A stretch of DNA of 64,000 nt from Flavipsychrobacter stenotrophus (lineage in GTDB: Bacteria; Bacteroidota; Bacteroidia; Chitinophagales; Chitinophagaceae), in assembly GCF_002954265.1 (NCBI RefSeq), contig NZ_PPSL01000008.1, positions 62,001-126,000 of the forward strand, in the 5' to 3' direction. Positions 54,062 through 62,899 of the stretch are shown here, one piece after another (positions within the stretch are counted from its first letter, which is position 1; every line of letters begins with the position of its first letter). The notes beneath the pieces were generated by a model, which worked only from the letters and a program-made list of their open reading frames with translations, searched no databases and was not told the origin of the DNA. The position numbers and the translations under genes are program-made.

Positions 54062-54884
54062 GAGTTTTTATTGAGAAGTCATGCAAATTTATTGAATACC
54101 TAAAATCTGAGTGTAATAAGATTCCACAATAGAGTGTTGTTTCGCTTCTTTATGATTTTGGGGTGACGGATTTATTGCAATTATTTTATTTTCGAATAGT
54201 GCAGTTACTCTTCGCCTGGGTGGAACTAGACATATTAAAAGAGCTGTATAAATTTTAGGAAATGCTGGTCTTGAATTTGAAATTACAGACTAATTCTACT
54301 AAGGACGACTAATACTCGAAAATTGCCTTCAAATCCTCCATGAAATAGTTCAAAAGTTGTCCCTTACAGTCCGCAGAAACATAATAGCACCTATTAAGGG
54401 TGCTATTTTTGTTTGTGGGTGAGTCTGTAAGTTATTGATTATCAATAGCTATAAGTTAGAAATTGATAATTGACTATTGTCAGGATCAAGTTTTGAGTAG
54501 AATTCTAAGACAACCTCAAGACATAAAGTCAAATTCGCCAAGACATAACTATTTATCTTCTGATGGACTGAAATTCAATTACATATACGTTTCGGATAGT
54601 AATGGCAATCAGTCGTGCTTTACTATTATTCTACCGCATCTTGTAGATTAGCATATGTTCCGTTAATTCCCTACGGAAGATAATCGCCGCAGACTTAATT
54701 TATGTTTTTATTGTGTGACTCGCCAATAGTGCGTTTGAGGCAGTTTGTTTCTGGAAGAGGGATTTGCATTACAATTTCCCAAAAAACACATCACTATCTT
54801 TTTTGTTCTTTTTTTAACACTTTCATAATAGTAATGCTATCAGAAAGGAGAGTGTTTATGTGTATTTGCCAAAATTACTTGTAT
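54062..54884. other. Long intergenic region upstream of the type I secretion operon
   Basis: No convincing gene is seen. A 62-codon plus-strand frame at 54463-54651 (RILRQPQDIKSNSPRHNYLSS) has no recognisable family and may be debris. A terminator-like hairpin at 54383-54407 lies just after a stretch ending CAGTCCGCAGAAACA that resembles the sequence found after tRNA genes, though no tRNA folds there. The in-frame extension of the ABC gene (from 54702) is probably leader or noise. Confidence 0.5.
54383..54407 (+). terminator. Terminator-like hairpin
   Basis: AATAGCACC / GGTGCTATT (9 bp, loop TATTAAG) followed by a T run. No plus-strand gene precedes it, so it may be the leftover end of a lost gene. 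Confidence 0.6.
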
Positions 54885-56561
54885 ATGGCAGAGAAGCGAA
54901 TGAGCACATTATTGAAACTTCTTGAGGTATTAAAATTTGAAAAATCAGAAATATCGTCCATATACTTTTATGCGATAATAGCTGGTGTTGTTCAGTTGTC
55001 ATTGCCGCTAGGTATCCAATCTATAATAAGTTTTGTACTTGGCGGTACAATTTCCACATCAATGGTCTTGCTCATAGCGCTCGTTATAATAGGGGTATTG
55101 GTGGCTGGTTTACTTCAGGTAAATCAAATGAAGTTGATCGAAAAAATACAACAGCAACTCTTTGTAAGGTATGCTTTTAAATATGCCGACACTATTCCGA
55201 AATTGAATCTGCAGGACGTTGATAACTACTACCTGCCCGAGTTGGTGAACCGGTTTTTCGATACGGTATCATTACAAAAAGGTATATCGAAAATTCTGCT
55301 TGATATTCCGGCCGCGTCAATTCAAATAATTTTCGGTCTGATATTGCTTTCGTTCTATCATCCAGTGTTTATCTTTTTTGGCTTACTTCTACTTGTTGTA
55401 CTGTACCTGATTTTGATTACAACCGGGAATAAGGGCTTACAAACAAGTATGGAAGAAAGTAACTACAAGTATAAAGTTGCCGGCTATTTGCAGGAGATTG
55501 CAAGAGTAATTACCACTTTCAAGTTTTCCCGGAATAGTTCATTGCACATCAATAAAACAGATGATTATGTTTCCGGGTACCTGCAATCAAGAACCTCGCA
55601 TTTCAAAATATTGCTTTTTCAATATTGGACATTGATTGTTTTTAAGCTACTGATCATTTCCGCTATGCTGATTGTTGGTGCTATACTGCTTGTAGATCAG
55701 CAAATTAACGTTGGGCAATTTATTGCATCAGAGATAGTTATTCTCATGATCATAGGCTCAGTAGAAAAAATGATAGTTAGCCTCGATAATATTTATGATG
55801 TGCTGACCTCAGTCGAGAAGATCAATAAGTTATTGGAAAAACCTAAAGAAAAAGTGGGCAGCCAGCAATTAATACACGCCAATGCCGGGTTCTCTCTTGA
55901 AGTCAAAGATGTATCTTTTGGATATAGCAGTGAAAAACTAATACTGAAAGATTTGTCCTTTAATATACCAGCGGGTAGTAGGGTATGTGTCATGGGGGCC
56001 AATAGTGCCGGTAAATCCACACTTATAAGATTATTAAGCGGCGCTTATCAGGATTTTGAAGGAACTATACTCATAAATAATATTCCCATATCTAACTATG
56101 ATATCCGTTCGATAAGAGGAAATATAGGTGTATTATTGAGTATACAGGAGATATTTCAAGGTACTATAAAGGAAAACATCTGCATTGGCAACGATGCGAT
56201 ATCCTATGAGCAGATGAATTACCTGGCTGAAATAACTGGATTGAAACAGTTTGTAGATAGTCATAAAGAGGGTTATGATTTTGAAATAAAACCCATTGGT
56301 AACCATCTGCCAGATAAGATAGTAAAAAAGGTATTACTTGTGCGTGCACTTATTCATAATCCGCAGATGTTGTTGCTTGAAGAACCATGGCTGGGACTTG
56401 AGGAGCAATATGTGAAACAAATACAGGCTCATATTCTGCAGAAGTTAACAGGTAAGACAATCATTGTTGTTACAAATGATGTTGCTTTCGCTGACCAGTG
56501 CAATCTGGTAATAGAAATGGAGAGAGGTGCAGTAAAGTCGATAAAAACGAACAACCTATGA
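54885..56561 (+). CDS. Type I secretion-type ABC transporter with degenerate ATPase motifs
   Basis: About 558 residues. A six-helix membrane domain (about 25-310) is followed by a nucleotide-binding domain (about 345-555). There is no N-terminal C39 peptidase. Walker A is intact (GANSAGKST, near 371). The ABC signature LSGGQ is replaced by LPDKI, the Walker B Asp is Glu (MLLLEEPW) and the H-loop His is Asn (VVTND). Such changes usually abolish or slow ATP hydrolysis, so this may be a special subfamily or a weak motor. The ATG at 54885 (MAEKRMSTLL) starts just before the first helix region. The stop overlaps the start of the HlyD gene (ATGA). With HlyD and TolC it forms a complete three-part export system. 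Confidence 0.85.
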   Translation: MAEKRMSTLLKLLEVLKFEKSEISSIYFYAIIAGVVQLSLPLGIQSIISFVLGGTISTSMVLLIALVIIGVLVAGLLQVNQMKLIEKIQQQLFVRYAFKYADTIPKLNLQDVDNYYLPELVNRFFDTVSLQKGISKILLDIPAASIQIIFGLILLSFYHPVFIFFGLLLLVVLYLILITTGNKGLQTSMEESNYKYKVAGYLQEIARVITTFKFSRNSSLHINKTDDYVSGYLQSRTSHFKILLFQYWTLIVFKLLIISAMLIVGAILLVDQQINVGQFIASEIVILMIIGSVEKMIVSLDNIYDVLTSVEKINKLLEKPKEKVGSQQLIHANAGFSLEVKDVSFGYSSEKLILKDLSFNIPAGSRVCVMGANSAGKSTLIRLLSGAYQDFEGTILINNIPISNYDIRSIRGNIGVLLSIQEIFQGTIKENICIGNDAISYEQMNYLAEITGLKQFVDSHKEGYDFEIKPIGNHLPDKIVKKVLLVRALIHNPQMLLLEEPWLGLEEQYVKQIQAHILQKLTGKTIIVVTNDVAFADQCNLVIEMERGAVKSIKTNNL

Positions 56562-57865
56562 GAGAGATAAAACAAACCATAGAGCAGGAGATCACTAACG
56601 CTAAGTTTCGGTCTTTTGATCTTGTGTATAGGATTGGTGTGAAAAATCATGTGAGATACTGGTTGATAGGCGCCTTGCTGTTACTGATTGCTGTGCTCTT
56701 TTTGCCATGGACACAAAACATAAGAGCCAAAGGTGCGATAACTACACTGAGGCAGGAGCAACGTCCTCAGGAATTAAATTCGATCATTCCCGGTCGTATT
56801 ATTAAATGGTACGTAAAGGAGGGTGATGTTGTGAAAGCCGGAGATACGATAGCCCAGCTTGCCGAGATAAAAGATAGTTACCTCGATCCGGAGTTATTGA
56901 ACAGAACAAAAGAGCAGATCAACGCAAAAAAATCGAGCGTAGGTTTTTATGGGGATAAGGTAGCTGCTACTGATGCACAGATAACAGCGATGCAGCAGGT
57001 AGTAATATTAAAAATGAAGCAATTATCGCTCAAGGTGATTGCCGATAGCTTTGAAGCGGTATCTGCAGCTAATGATATGAAAATTGCTGAAGCGCAATTT
57101 CGCAGGCAGAAGATAATGAGAGACAGTGGCTTGTCGTCGCTTGTGCAGTTGGAGCAACGAAACCAATATTATCAGAGTGCCTTAGCTAAGAAAACGAGTG
57201 CTGAAATGAAATTCTTTAATACCAAAACAGAGCTGATTCAGGCTCAGGCGGAGTTTCTGGAGAAGAAGTCAAAGGCCCAGGGCGAAAAGGCAGCGGCGCA
57301 AAGTGAGATATCTAACAGCACAGCCGATGTGGCTAAACTGAGTAATCAATACGAAAATTACAGGATAAGAAATGGTATGTACTACCTTATTGCGCCGCAA
57401 GGAGGACAAATAGTGCAGGCCAACAAATCGGGACTTAATGAGATACTGAAGGAGGGAGAAAAAATTGCTGAGATCGTTCCGTTGCAGATTGATCATGCGG
57501 TTGAAATTTATGTAAGGCCTGTAGATCTTCCCTTATTATCAAAAGGACAAAAAGTACGCTTCCTTTTCGACGGATATCCCGCGATCGTATTCAGTGGTTG
57601 GCCTAAAGCTTCATATGGTATTTTTAGTGGTGAAATTGCTGTAATAGAAAGTTCAGTCAGCAGTAATGGTAAATTCAGAATTCTTGTTGGAGAAGATAAG
57701 TCCTACCGGCCCTGGCCAAAGACACTGATGCTTGGCACCGGAGCATCGGCCATAGCACTCCTCCACGATGTACCTGTTTGGTATGAATTGTGGCGAAATA
57801 TAAATGGGTTCCCTCCTGAATACTACCAGACAAAAGAAAAAAATAATGATAAAGGAAAGAAGTAA
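56558..57865 (+). CDS. HlyD-family membrane fusion protein
   Basis: A 435-residue periplasmic adaptor linking the ABC pump to the outer-membrane channel. It has one N-terminal membrane helix (about 35-55, YWLIGALLLLIAVLFL) and a lipoyl-like half motif (IIPGRIIKWYVKEGDVVKAGDTIAQL, near 80-105). Long coiled-coil helices follow (about 110-260, rich in K, A, E and Q), then the returning lipoyl and beta-barrel part (YYLIAPQGGQIVQANKSGLNEILKEGEKIAEI, about 265-300). The ATG at 56558 overlaps the ABC stop, so translation is coupled. The C-terminal 20 bases overlap the TolC gene. Confidence 0.9.
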   Translation: MREIKQTIEQEITNAKFRSFDLVYRIGVKNHVRYWLIGALLLLIAVLFLPWTQNIRAKGAITTLRQEQRPQELNSIIPGRIIKWYVKEGDVVKAGDTIAQLAEIKDSYLDPELLNRTKEQINAKKSSVGFYGDKVAATDAQITAMQQVVILKMKQLSLKVIADSFEAVSAANDMKIAEAQFRRQKIMRDSGLSSLVQLEQRNQYYQSALAKKTSAEMKFFNTKTELIQAQAEFLEKKSKAQGEKAAAQSEISNSTADVAKLSNQYENYRIRNGMYYLIAPQGGQIVQANKSGLNEILKEGEKIAEIVPLQIDHAVEIYVRPVDLPLLSKGQKVRFLFDGYPAIVFSGWPKASYGIFSGEIAVIESSVSSNGKFRILVGEDKSYRPWPKTLMLGTGASAIALLHDVPVWYELWRNINGFPPEYYQTKEKNNDKGKK

Positions 57866-59252
57866 ATATTTGCTCGTTTGGGTGTTGGTTTTGCTGTCTG
57901 TTTGCTGTAGGGCAGGGGATAGCACATATCATGTTTTGACCAAAGACGATTTTATCAATATTGTAAAGCTGTACCATCCAATCGCCAAACAAGCCGACCT
58001 ACAGGTAGAACGGGCAAAGGCTAACGTGCAGCAGTCTCGCGGCGCGTTTGACCCCGAAATAGGCACTACACTTGACAGAAAAACATTTGATGGTAAGCTA
58101 TATTACAGCTATTTTAAACCCGAACTGACAATACCAACCTGGTATGGTATAGATCTGAAAGCAGGGGTGGAAGAAATTGTTGGGAGCAGAGTTTCTTCCG
58201 AATCTACTTTGGGACAAACAAGCTTTGTAGGTGTAAAGGTAGCTGCCAACCAACTGTTATTTGATAAGCGTAGAGCCGCGCTGAGGCAAGCAAAGGCACT
58301 ACAGCAACAAACTGCTGAGGAAAGAAAACTTGCCGTGAACAACCTACTGTATGAGGGCCTGGCTGCCTATTGGAATTGGGTGGAGAAATATTGTAGCTAC
58401 AAAATTATTTCAAGCGCTGTAGCAGTGGGTGAAGAGCGAGTACGTTTTGTAAAACTAGAGTACGAGCAGGGCCTGCGTCCTGCTATTGACACCATAGAGG
58501 CAATAACTCAACTGCAAACTTTCTATTTTCAGGAAAGTGTTATGCTGCTTGCTTTCCGCAACGCAGGAATGGAATTATCGAACTATCTGTGGTTGGAAAA
58601 TAATTCACCTGTTGAGTGGTCAGACATGATACTGCCTGATACTGCCGATTTTGATAAAGCTGCCGTGACGATACCAGACCTCAATGCGCTGATGGCCGCA
58701 CTGGATGAGCACCCCAAGTTAAGAGCTATCAACTACAAGATGGATATACTAGCTATTGAAAAAAGGTTGAAAGCACAGTCGTTGATGCCCAAGCTGAGTG
58801 TGAGTGGCAATATTCTGAGTAAAGGTTATAAATATCCGCAGGAATTGAATTTACCTCTGCTGGAAAATAACCATAAATTGGGCCTCAGTTTTGCAATGCC
58901 ATTGTTTTTAAGAGATGCCAGAGGCGCATACAGTGCAGCTAAATTAAAAATTTTGGAGACCGATCTGGATAGGAACAACACAAGGCTGCAAATTGAAAAT
59001 AAGACAAGAAGTTATTACAATGAGTTGCTGGCAGTAAGGCAACAACTCAATATAATGACAAGCACAAATACCAACTTCATGAAGCTGTACCAGGGCGAGC
59101 GGTTAAAATTTGAAACCGGCGAAAGCTCGCTGTTCCTGCTTAATGCACGTCAAAGTAAGGTGCTGGAAACAGCACAGAAACTTATAGAGTTAAAAGCTAA
59201 GTGGCAAAAGGCTTATGTGAGCCTCCTGTGGTCTTCAGGAACTCTTATATAA
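57846..59252 (+). CDS. TolC-family outer-membrane efflux protein
   Basis: About 468 residues with a signal peptide (YLLVWVLVLLSVCC). Long helical repeats typical of TolC follow: the first half starts DFINIVKLYHPIAKQADLQVERAKANVQQSRGAFDPEI, and the second half has LRAINYKMDILAIEKRLKAQSLMPKLSVSG with the NxLxxG-type beta strand pattern. It forms the trimeric channel through the outer membrane for the HlyD/ABC system. I chose the ATG at 57846 because the signal starts there; it overlaps the hlyD end by 20 bases. It is the last gene of the operon, with no small substrate gene behind it. Confidence 0.9.
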   Translation: MIKERSKYLLVWVLVLLSVCCRAGDSTYHVLTKDDFINIVKLYHPIAKQADLQVERAKANVQQSRGAFDPEIGTTLDRKTFDGKLYYSYFKPELTIPTWYGIDLKAGVEEIVGSRVSSESTLGQTSFVGVKVAANQLLFDKRRAALRQAKALQQQTAEERKLAVNNLLYEGLAAYWNWVEKYCSYKIISSAVAVGEERVRFVKLEYEQGLRPAIDTIEAITQLQTFYFQESVMLLAFRNAGMELSNYLWLENNSPVEWSDMILPDTADFDKAAVTIPDLNALMAALDEHPKLRAINYKMDILAIEKRLKAQSLMPKLSVSGNILSKGYKYPQELNLPLLENNHKLGLSFAMPLFLRDARGAYSAAKLKILETDLDRNNTRLQIENKTRSYYNELLAVRQQLNIMTSTNTNFMKLYQGERLKFETGESSLFLLNARQSKVLETAQKLIELKAKWQKAYVSLLWSSGTLI

Positions 59253-59323
59253 AGCTACCAGAAAAGTATCCAACAGAAACTAATGACATGTATGAACTAA
59301 TTATATATATACGATAGGTAGTT

Positions 59324-59494
59324 GACATACACGATAGAGATATTAGTATCATTCTTGCACATTTTAAAGAAAGAAATATTGCCGAAGGTAAATGCGCTCT
59401 AAAGAAAGGACACATTACGCACAAATTCCTCATTATGCAATCTGGAAAACTGCTATTTATTTCCAAAAAATTTGACAGCCCATTATTGAGATGA
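59324..59494 (+). pseudogene. Crp/Fnr-type cNMP-binding domain fragment
   Basis: The plus-strand frame reads DIHDRDISIILAHFKERNIAEG followed by a LKKGHITHKFLIMQSGKLLF segment, like the first half of a Crp/Fnr effector domain. It then stops at 59492. The DNA-binding half is missing and no start codon is evident. It is probably a remnant of a regulator. The gap 59253-59589 holds nothing else convincing. Confidence 0.5.
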
Positions 59495-59589
59495 TCGCAG
59501 TTAAAAGGATGGATTGAACAGATTGAAAGCAAAGGTTCCTTTACTATATCTTCAAAAGTCAGAGTTATTCTATTGTCTTTATATATAGC

Positions 59590-59961
59590 TCATTTTACCC
59601 AATAGCTCCAGGGAATAACAAATGGCAGGACCAGCACCCAGACTAAGAAGAAAGATGCCATGCCTGTGGGGAAGGCTTCCTCCTTTTTAATTGCGGGTAC
59701 CGCCACTACTAATAGCCATGCTGCTTTGTAGATAAGCTGTAGCAATAGCACCGGAGAAAAAGAAATGGGCAACCAAAGCCCTAATAATGATAAGAGGGCT
59801 ATTGCCAGCCACAAGGCTCCTACTAACCTGATAACTTCAGTCGATGGGTAGACATTTTGTAAAATCGTTGCGGAAGGTAATTTCGGGAAAAACAGCGAAC
59901 AAATACCTATCCACCCTGCAACAACAATGTTGGCCAAGTATACTAGTCTTATTGCTATCAT
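59590..59961 (-). CDS. Small four-helix membrane protein, unknown
   Basis: A 123-residue hydrophobic protein with about four predicted membrane helices (IRLVYLANIVVAGWIGICSLFF, VIRLVGALWLAIALLSLLGLW, VLLLQLIYKAAWLLVVAVPAI, ASFFLVWVLVLPFVIPW). It resembles the small membrane proteins found in Bacteroidota next to regulators, without a named function. It starts 10 bases after the SRPBCC gene on the same strand, so the two are co-transcribed. Confidence 0.7.
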   Translation of the reverse strand: MIAIRLVYLANIVVAGWIGICSLFFPKLPSATILQNVYPSTEVIRLVGALWLAIALLSLLGLWLPISFSPVLLLQLIYKAAWLLVVAVPAIKKEEAFPTGMASFFLVWVLVLPFVIPWSYWVK

Positions 59962-59971
59962 AAACTTTTAT

Positions 59972-60472
59972 TTAAAGAGTGTTAATCAGCTGTTCTTTGG
60001 TTTCCGCCATCTGCCTTATGTTTTTAAGAGTTTCCGGCAATATCAGTCTATATTTTTTACCAAGTTTGTTACCCAGTATTTTTTTAAGTATACCGGTAAA
60101 CTGTACGTCATGGGTAAAATATGTTCTAGCATTCTTTCCTTCCAGTGTTCTCTTGATGACCAAACGGCCAAGCGGTATCCTGGTCTTAAACGTATACGAA
60201 CGGCCCGGTACAATTTCAGTAATAATAAATTTTGACTTCGGGCCTTGGTCGGGAATAAGTGTTCCGCGTGTACCAACCATAAATGTGCCAAAGAGCTGAG
60301 CGTCTTTGAGTCCTTTATCCCAATTTTCCCAATCAGGAACGTTGGTCCAAATTTGCCAGATTTTTTCGGCAGAGGCGGTAGTGCTATCTGTGCTGCTGAA
60401 ATGATAATTTGTTTGTTGTGCGCTTGAGTTTATTACAGCACACAGAGAGAGGAAAAGAAATGCTTGCTTCAT
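59972..60472 (-). CDS. SRPBCC / START-like (polyketide cyclase-like) exported protein
   Basis: A 166-residue protein with an N-terminal signal (MKQAFLFLSLCAVINSSAQ) and an SRPBCC fold. The start STTASAEKIWQIWTNVPDWENWDKGLKDAQL, the middle GTRGTLIPDQGPKSKFIITEIVPGRSYTFKTRIPLGRLV and a final helix with the ILPETLKNIRQMAE pattern are typical. These proteins bind hydrophobic ligands. Export is unusual for the family. It sits 63 bases below the Crp-type regulator gene, which may control it together with the membrane protein that follows (inference). Confidence 0.82.
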   Translation of the reverse strand: MKQAFLFLSLCAVINSSAQQTNYHFSSTDSTTASAEKIWQIWTNVPDWENWDKGLKDAQLFGTFMVGTRGTLIPDQGPKSKFIITEIVPGRSYTFKTRIPLGRLVIKRTLEGKNARTYFTHDVQFTGILKKILGNKLGKKYRLILPETLKNIRQMAETKEQLINTL

Positions 60473-60535
60473 CGTTCTAAAGATTAGTGAAATGATGAAG
60501 CGAAATTCACTTTAATTCTAGTCGACCCACTGCAC

Positions 60536-61117
60536 CTATGTTAACTTCGAAGGAGCCACTAGCTTTTTTCTTATCCTGCTCAGTGATTGCGGTGCGATGC
60601 CAAGGTACGAAGCAAGGTATTTTAGCGGTACACGCTGTAGTAGCGGAGAGTGCGTAACCAGCATTCGCTCGTACCTCAGTTCTGCTGTTTCCGTTTGTAT
60701 TTCCTGCAAAATTTCTTCAGTATATTGTTGCACTTCCTGTATGAGTTTGCGTATAAAGGTGTTCCAGCTCCTCAATTCCAGGAGTGCATTTGCCTGAGCT
60801 AAGGTTATCTGCCATATTACGGATGGCTCTATTGCTTGTATATTCTCTTTTGCTGCTTGTTCCGTGGTAAAACTGACCTGCGAGGTAAAACAATACGGCG
60901 CCAATGTAAAGAACTTGGTAATGTCACTGCCGTCTTTATTGATAAAAAAACGAAGTAGGCCACTCTCTACAAAATAAAGATAACGGCAAACTTTGCCTTC
61001 ATGTAATAGTATTTCATTTTTTTTAACTACTCGTTCCTCCATACACGAAAGGATGGCCGCCCATTCGCTGTCAGGAAGAGATGTATAGTTTTGTATGAAT
61101 GCTCTGAATTGGTTCAC
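60536..61117 (-). CDS. Crp/Fnr-family transcriptional regulator
   Basis: A 193-residue regulator. The N-terminal cNMP-binding-like jelly roll (about 1-115) has ILLHEGKVCRYLYFVESGLLRFF, but the phosphate-binding cassette is not conserved, so the ligand is unknown. The C-terminal winged helix has RVPLKYLASYLGIAPQSLSRIRKKL. This form is very common in Bacteroidota. The start is GTG at 61117. It lies 8 bases after the TetR gene, so the two regulators are in one transcript, followed by the SRPBCC and membrane protein genes. Confidence 0.87.
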   Translation of the reverse strand: MNQFRAFIQNYTSLPDSEWAAILSCMEERVVKKNEILLHEGKVCRYLYFVESGLLRFFINKDGSDITKFFTLAPYCFTSQVSFTTEQAAKENIQAIEPSVIWQITLAQANALLELRSWNTFIRKLIQEVQQYTEEILQEIQTETAELRYERMLVTHSPLLQRVPLKYLASYLGIAPQSLSRIRKKLVAPSKLT

Positions 61118-61125
61118 GATACAGC

Positions 61126-61812
61126 CTACTTCTTCTTTGCATTATCCAACACACTATATACCATGTGGCTGAGATAGCTCACTACTATATTAGTATCTTT
61201 AACATTCCCAAAATCAGTAAGGCGCGGCAGGTGATCTTTAAAATATATTTGCCGGTGAGCTGTTTCTATTAGCGTGCTGGCTAAGGAGTGAGGGTAAGGA
61301 TATCCGGGCTTGTATTCCAAAAATATTTCCGCTATTCTATGACATAGGTCTTTATAAGGTTTAAATAGCATTGCCTTGTTATCCTCAGTTACGTGCTTGG
61401 TAAGATATGATTTATCACCTTCTGATATTATGATCTTTTGCAGCACACTCTTGTTTATATGCTCAAGTGCAAATTCGTCTTTTTCCTGAAACGTCAATAA
61501 TTTTAAAACAGCGTCAATTTTTTGTTTACTGTCACTTATATTATTGGTACTAAATACAAGTTGGTATTCCAGCCATGTCCAGAACCAGGTTGTTATATAA
61601 GTGAGTAGTCTATGTTTATTTTCAAAGTATCTGTATATGCTGGCTTCTGTAGTACCTACCTTTATGGCCAGCTTTTTGAATGTAAACTCTTCGAAGCCCA
61701 ACTCATAGATCATTTCAATTCCATGCCTTATTATGCCTTTGCCCAGTTCTGACGTTTCAGGATCGCGCAAATATAACTTAGCGTTCATTTTTATTTGTAA
61801 TTGGACTTCCAT
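61126..61812 (-). CDS. TetR/AcrR-family regulator
   Basis: A 228-residue regulator. The N-terminal helix-turn-helix (about 20-70) shows the TetR pattern GIEMIYELGFEEFTFKKLAIKVGTTEASIYRYFENKHRLL. The C-terminal ligand domain is all-helical and diverse, with no known ligand. The ATG at 61812 lies 16 bases below the likely transcription start. It heads the minus-strand group TetR-Crp-SRPBCC-membrane protein. An 11-bp palindrome GAATA-A-TATTC (61869-61879) upstream could be an operator. Confidence 0.87.
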   Translation of the reverse strand: MEVQLQIKMNAKLYLRDPETSELGKGIIRHGIEMIYELGFEEFTFKKLAIKVGTTEASIYRYFENKHRLLTYITTWFWTWLEYQLVFSTNNISDSKQKIDAVLKLLTFQEKDEFALEHINKSVLQKIIISEGDKSYLTKHVTEDNKAMLFKPYKDLCHRIAEIFLEYKPGYPYPHSLASTLIETAHRQIYFKDHLPRLTDFGNVKDTNIVVSYLSHMVYSVLDNAKKK

Positions 61813-61835
61813 AATAGTAATAACATTTGCAGAAG

Positions 61836-61843
61836 CAAAGTTA
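61836..61843 (-). promoter_or_regulatory. -7 box of the TetR gene
   Basis: Minus-strand TAACTTTG is an exact TAnnTTTG match, about 24 bases before the ATG at 61812. The -33 side shows no clean TTG. The palindrome at 61869-61879 lies near the -33 position, where a repressor could act. Confidence 0.5.
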
Positions 61844-61921
61844 GCATTTAAGATTGACTCAGTTTAATGAATAATATTCTTTTGTACGTTTGCGATAGTA
61901 ATACAATCATTCAATAATTAC

Positions 61922-62884
61922 TTAAAACGACTGTATCACCAACCAATAAAATGGCAGTCCGATGGTAATATTGAAGGGGAATGTTAACCCCAGTGCCATG
62001 GGTACGTACAGGCCGGGATCTGCTTGAGGAGCGGCTTGTTTCATAGCAGCTGGCACAGCAATGTAAGACGCACTGGCGGCCAGAATTGCTATCAATAGTC
62101 GGTTACCGGGGTGAATACCCATATAGTGGGTAATTATGACCGACATTAAACCATTTACTATCGGTATGATGATTGCAAATAGCGTTACAAACCAGCCGTA
62201 ATTTTTGAATGCTGAGAAGCGTCTTGCAGCTACCATTCCCATTTCTAAAAGGAAGATCGCCAGAAAACCCTTGAAAATATCGGTGGTAAATGGTTTGATC
62301 CCTTCAGCCCCCTTCACATCTGCAATGATCCCTATTACTAAACTGCCTACGATCATAAACACACTCCCATTTGTAAGAGATTCGTGTACAATGCTTCCCA
62401 TGCCATGATCATTGCCTGTTTGTGTTCCGTATTTCCGCATCAGCATTACCCCTATTATTATTGCCGGGGCTTCCATTAATGCCATTGATGCTACCATGTG
62501 TCCGCCGTAGTTTACCTTCAGGCTATCTAAAAACAAAGTGGCTGTTACAAATGTTACAGCACTTACAGAGCCATATGTAGCGGCTATTGCTCCGGCATTT
62601 TCTACACTTAGTCTTGTCTTCAGCAGAAAGAATGTATACATAGGAACCACAGTAGCAAGTGATATGGATAATAGCAATGTAACAATGATCTCCCTGTTCA
62701 AGCCGCTATGAGCTAGTTCCTGGCCCCCCTTAAAGCCAATTGAAAATAAAAGATACAGGGATATAAATTTTGAAGTCGATGGTGGTATTTCAAGGTCACT
62801 TTTTACCAGAGAAGCTAGCACCCCGAGGGCGAAAAATAGCAATGTTGGATTGGTAAGGTTGTTTATCAAAAGGTTGTAATTCAT
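61922..62884 (-). CDS. SbtA-type sodium-dependent bicarbonate transporter family permease (DUF897)
   Basis: A 320-residue inner-membrane protein with about ten membrane segments. It matches the SbtA family over NPTLLFFALGVLASLVKSDLEIP near the start, GAIAATYGSVSAVTFVTA in the middle, MEAPAIIIG and LLEMGMVAARR. SbtA takes up bicarbonate with Na+ in cyanobacteria; the substrate of the Bacteroidota homologues has not been established as far as I know. The length is close to the family (about 320-375). It is read from the same strand as the DUF6671 gene, 15 bases downstream of it. SbtA is normally controlled by the PII-like SbtB, which is not recognisable here. Confidence 0.87.
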   Translation of the reverse strand: MNYNLLINNLTNPTLLFFALGVLASLVKSDLEIPPSTSKFISLYLLFSIGFKGGQELAHSGLNREIIVTLLLSISLATVVPMYTFFLLKTRLSVENAGAIAATYGSVSAVTFVTATLFLDSLKVNYGGHMVASMALMEAPAIIIGVMLMRKYGTQTGNDHGMGSIVHESLTNGSVFMIVGSLVIGIIADVKGAEGIKPFTTDIFKGFLAIFLLEMGMVAARRFSAFKNYGWFVTLFAIIIPIVNGLMSVIITHYMGIHPGNRLLIAILAASASYIAVPAAMKQAAPQADPGLYVPMALGLTFPFNITIGLPFYWLVIQSF

Positions 62885-62899
62885 CTCTTTGTTTTATGT

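Noticed and set aside
54303-54374. Possible tRNA or tRNA remnant ending CAGTCCGC before the hairpin at 54383
   Set aside because: The ends GGACGAC and CAGTCC do not form a full acceptor stem, and no D-arm or T-arm fold is visible. It could be a remnant at most.
59245-59532. Minus-strand 95-codon frame after tolC
   Set aside because: Cys/Ser-rich composition without a recognisable family. The plus strand over the same bases reads as a Crp/Fnr fragment instead.
57846-59600. Small secreted peptide (bacteriocin with a double-glycine leader) as cargo of the exporter
   Set aside because: No short frame with a GG-type leader and a ribosome site was found around the operon, and the ABC protein lacks a C39 peptidase.
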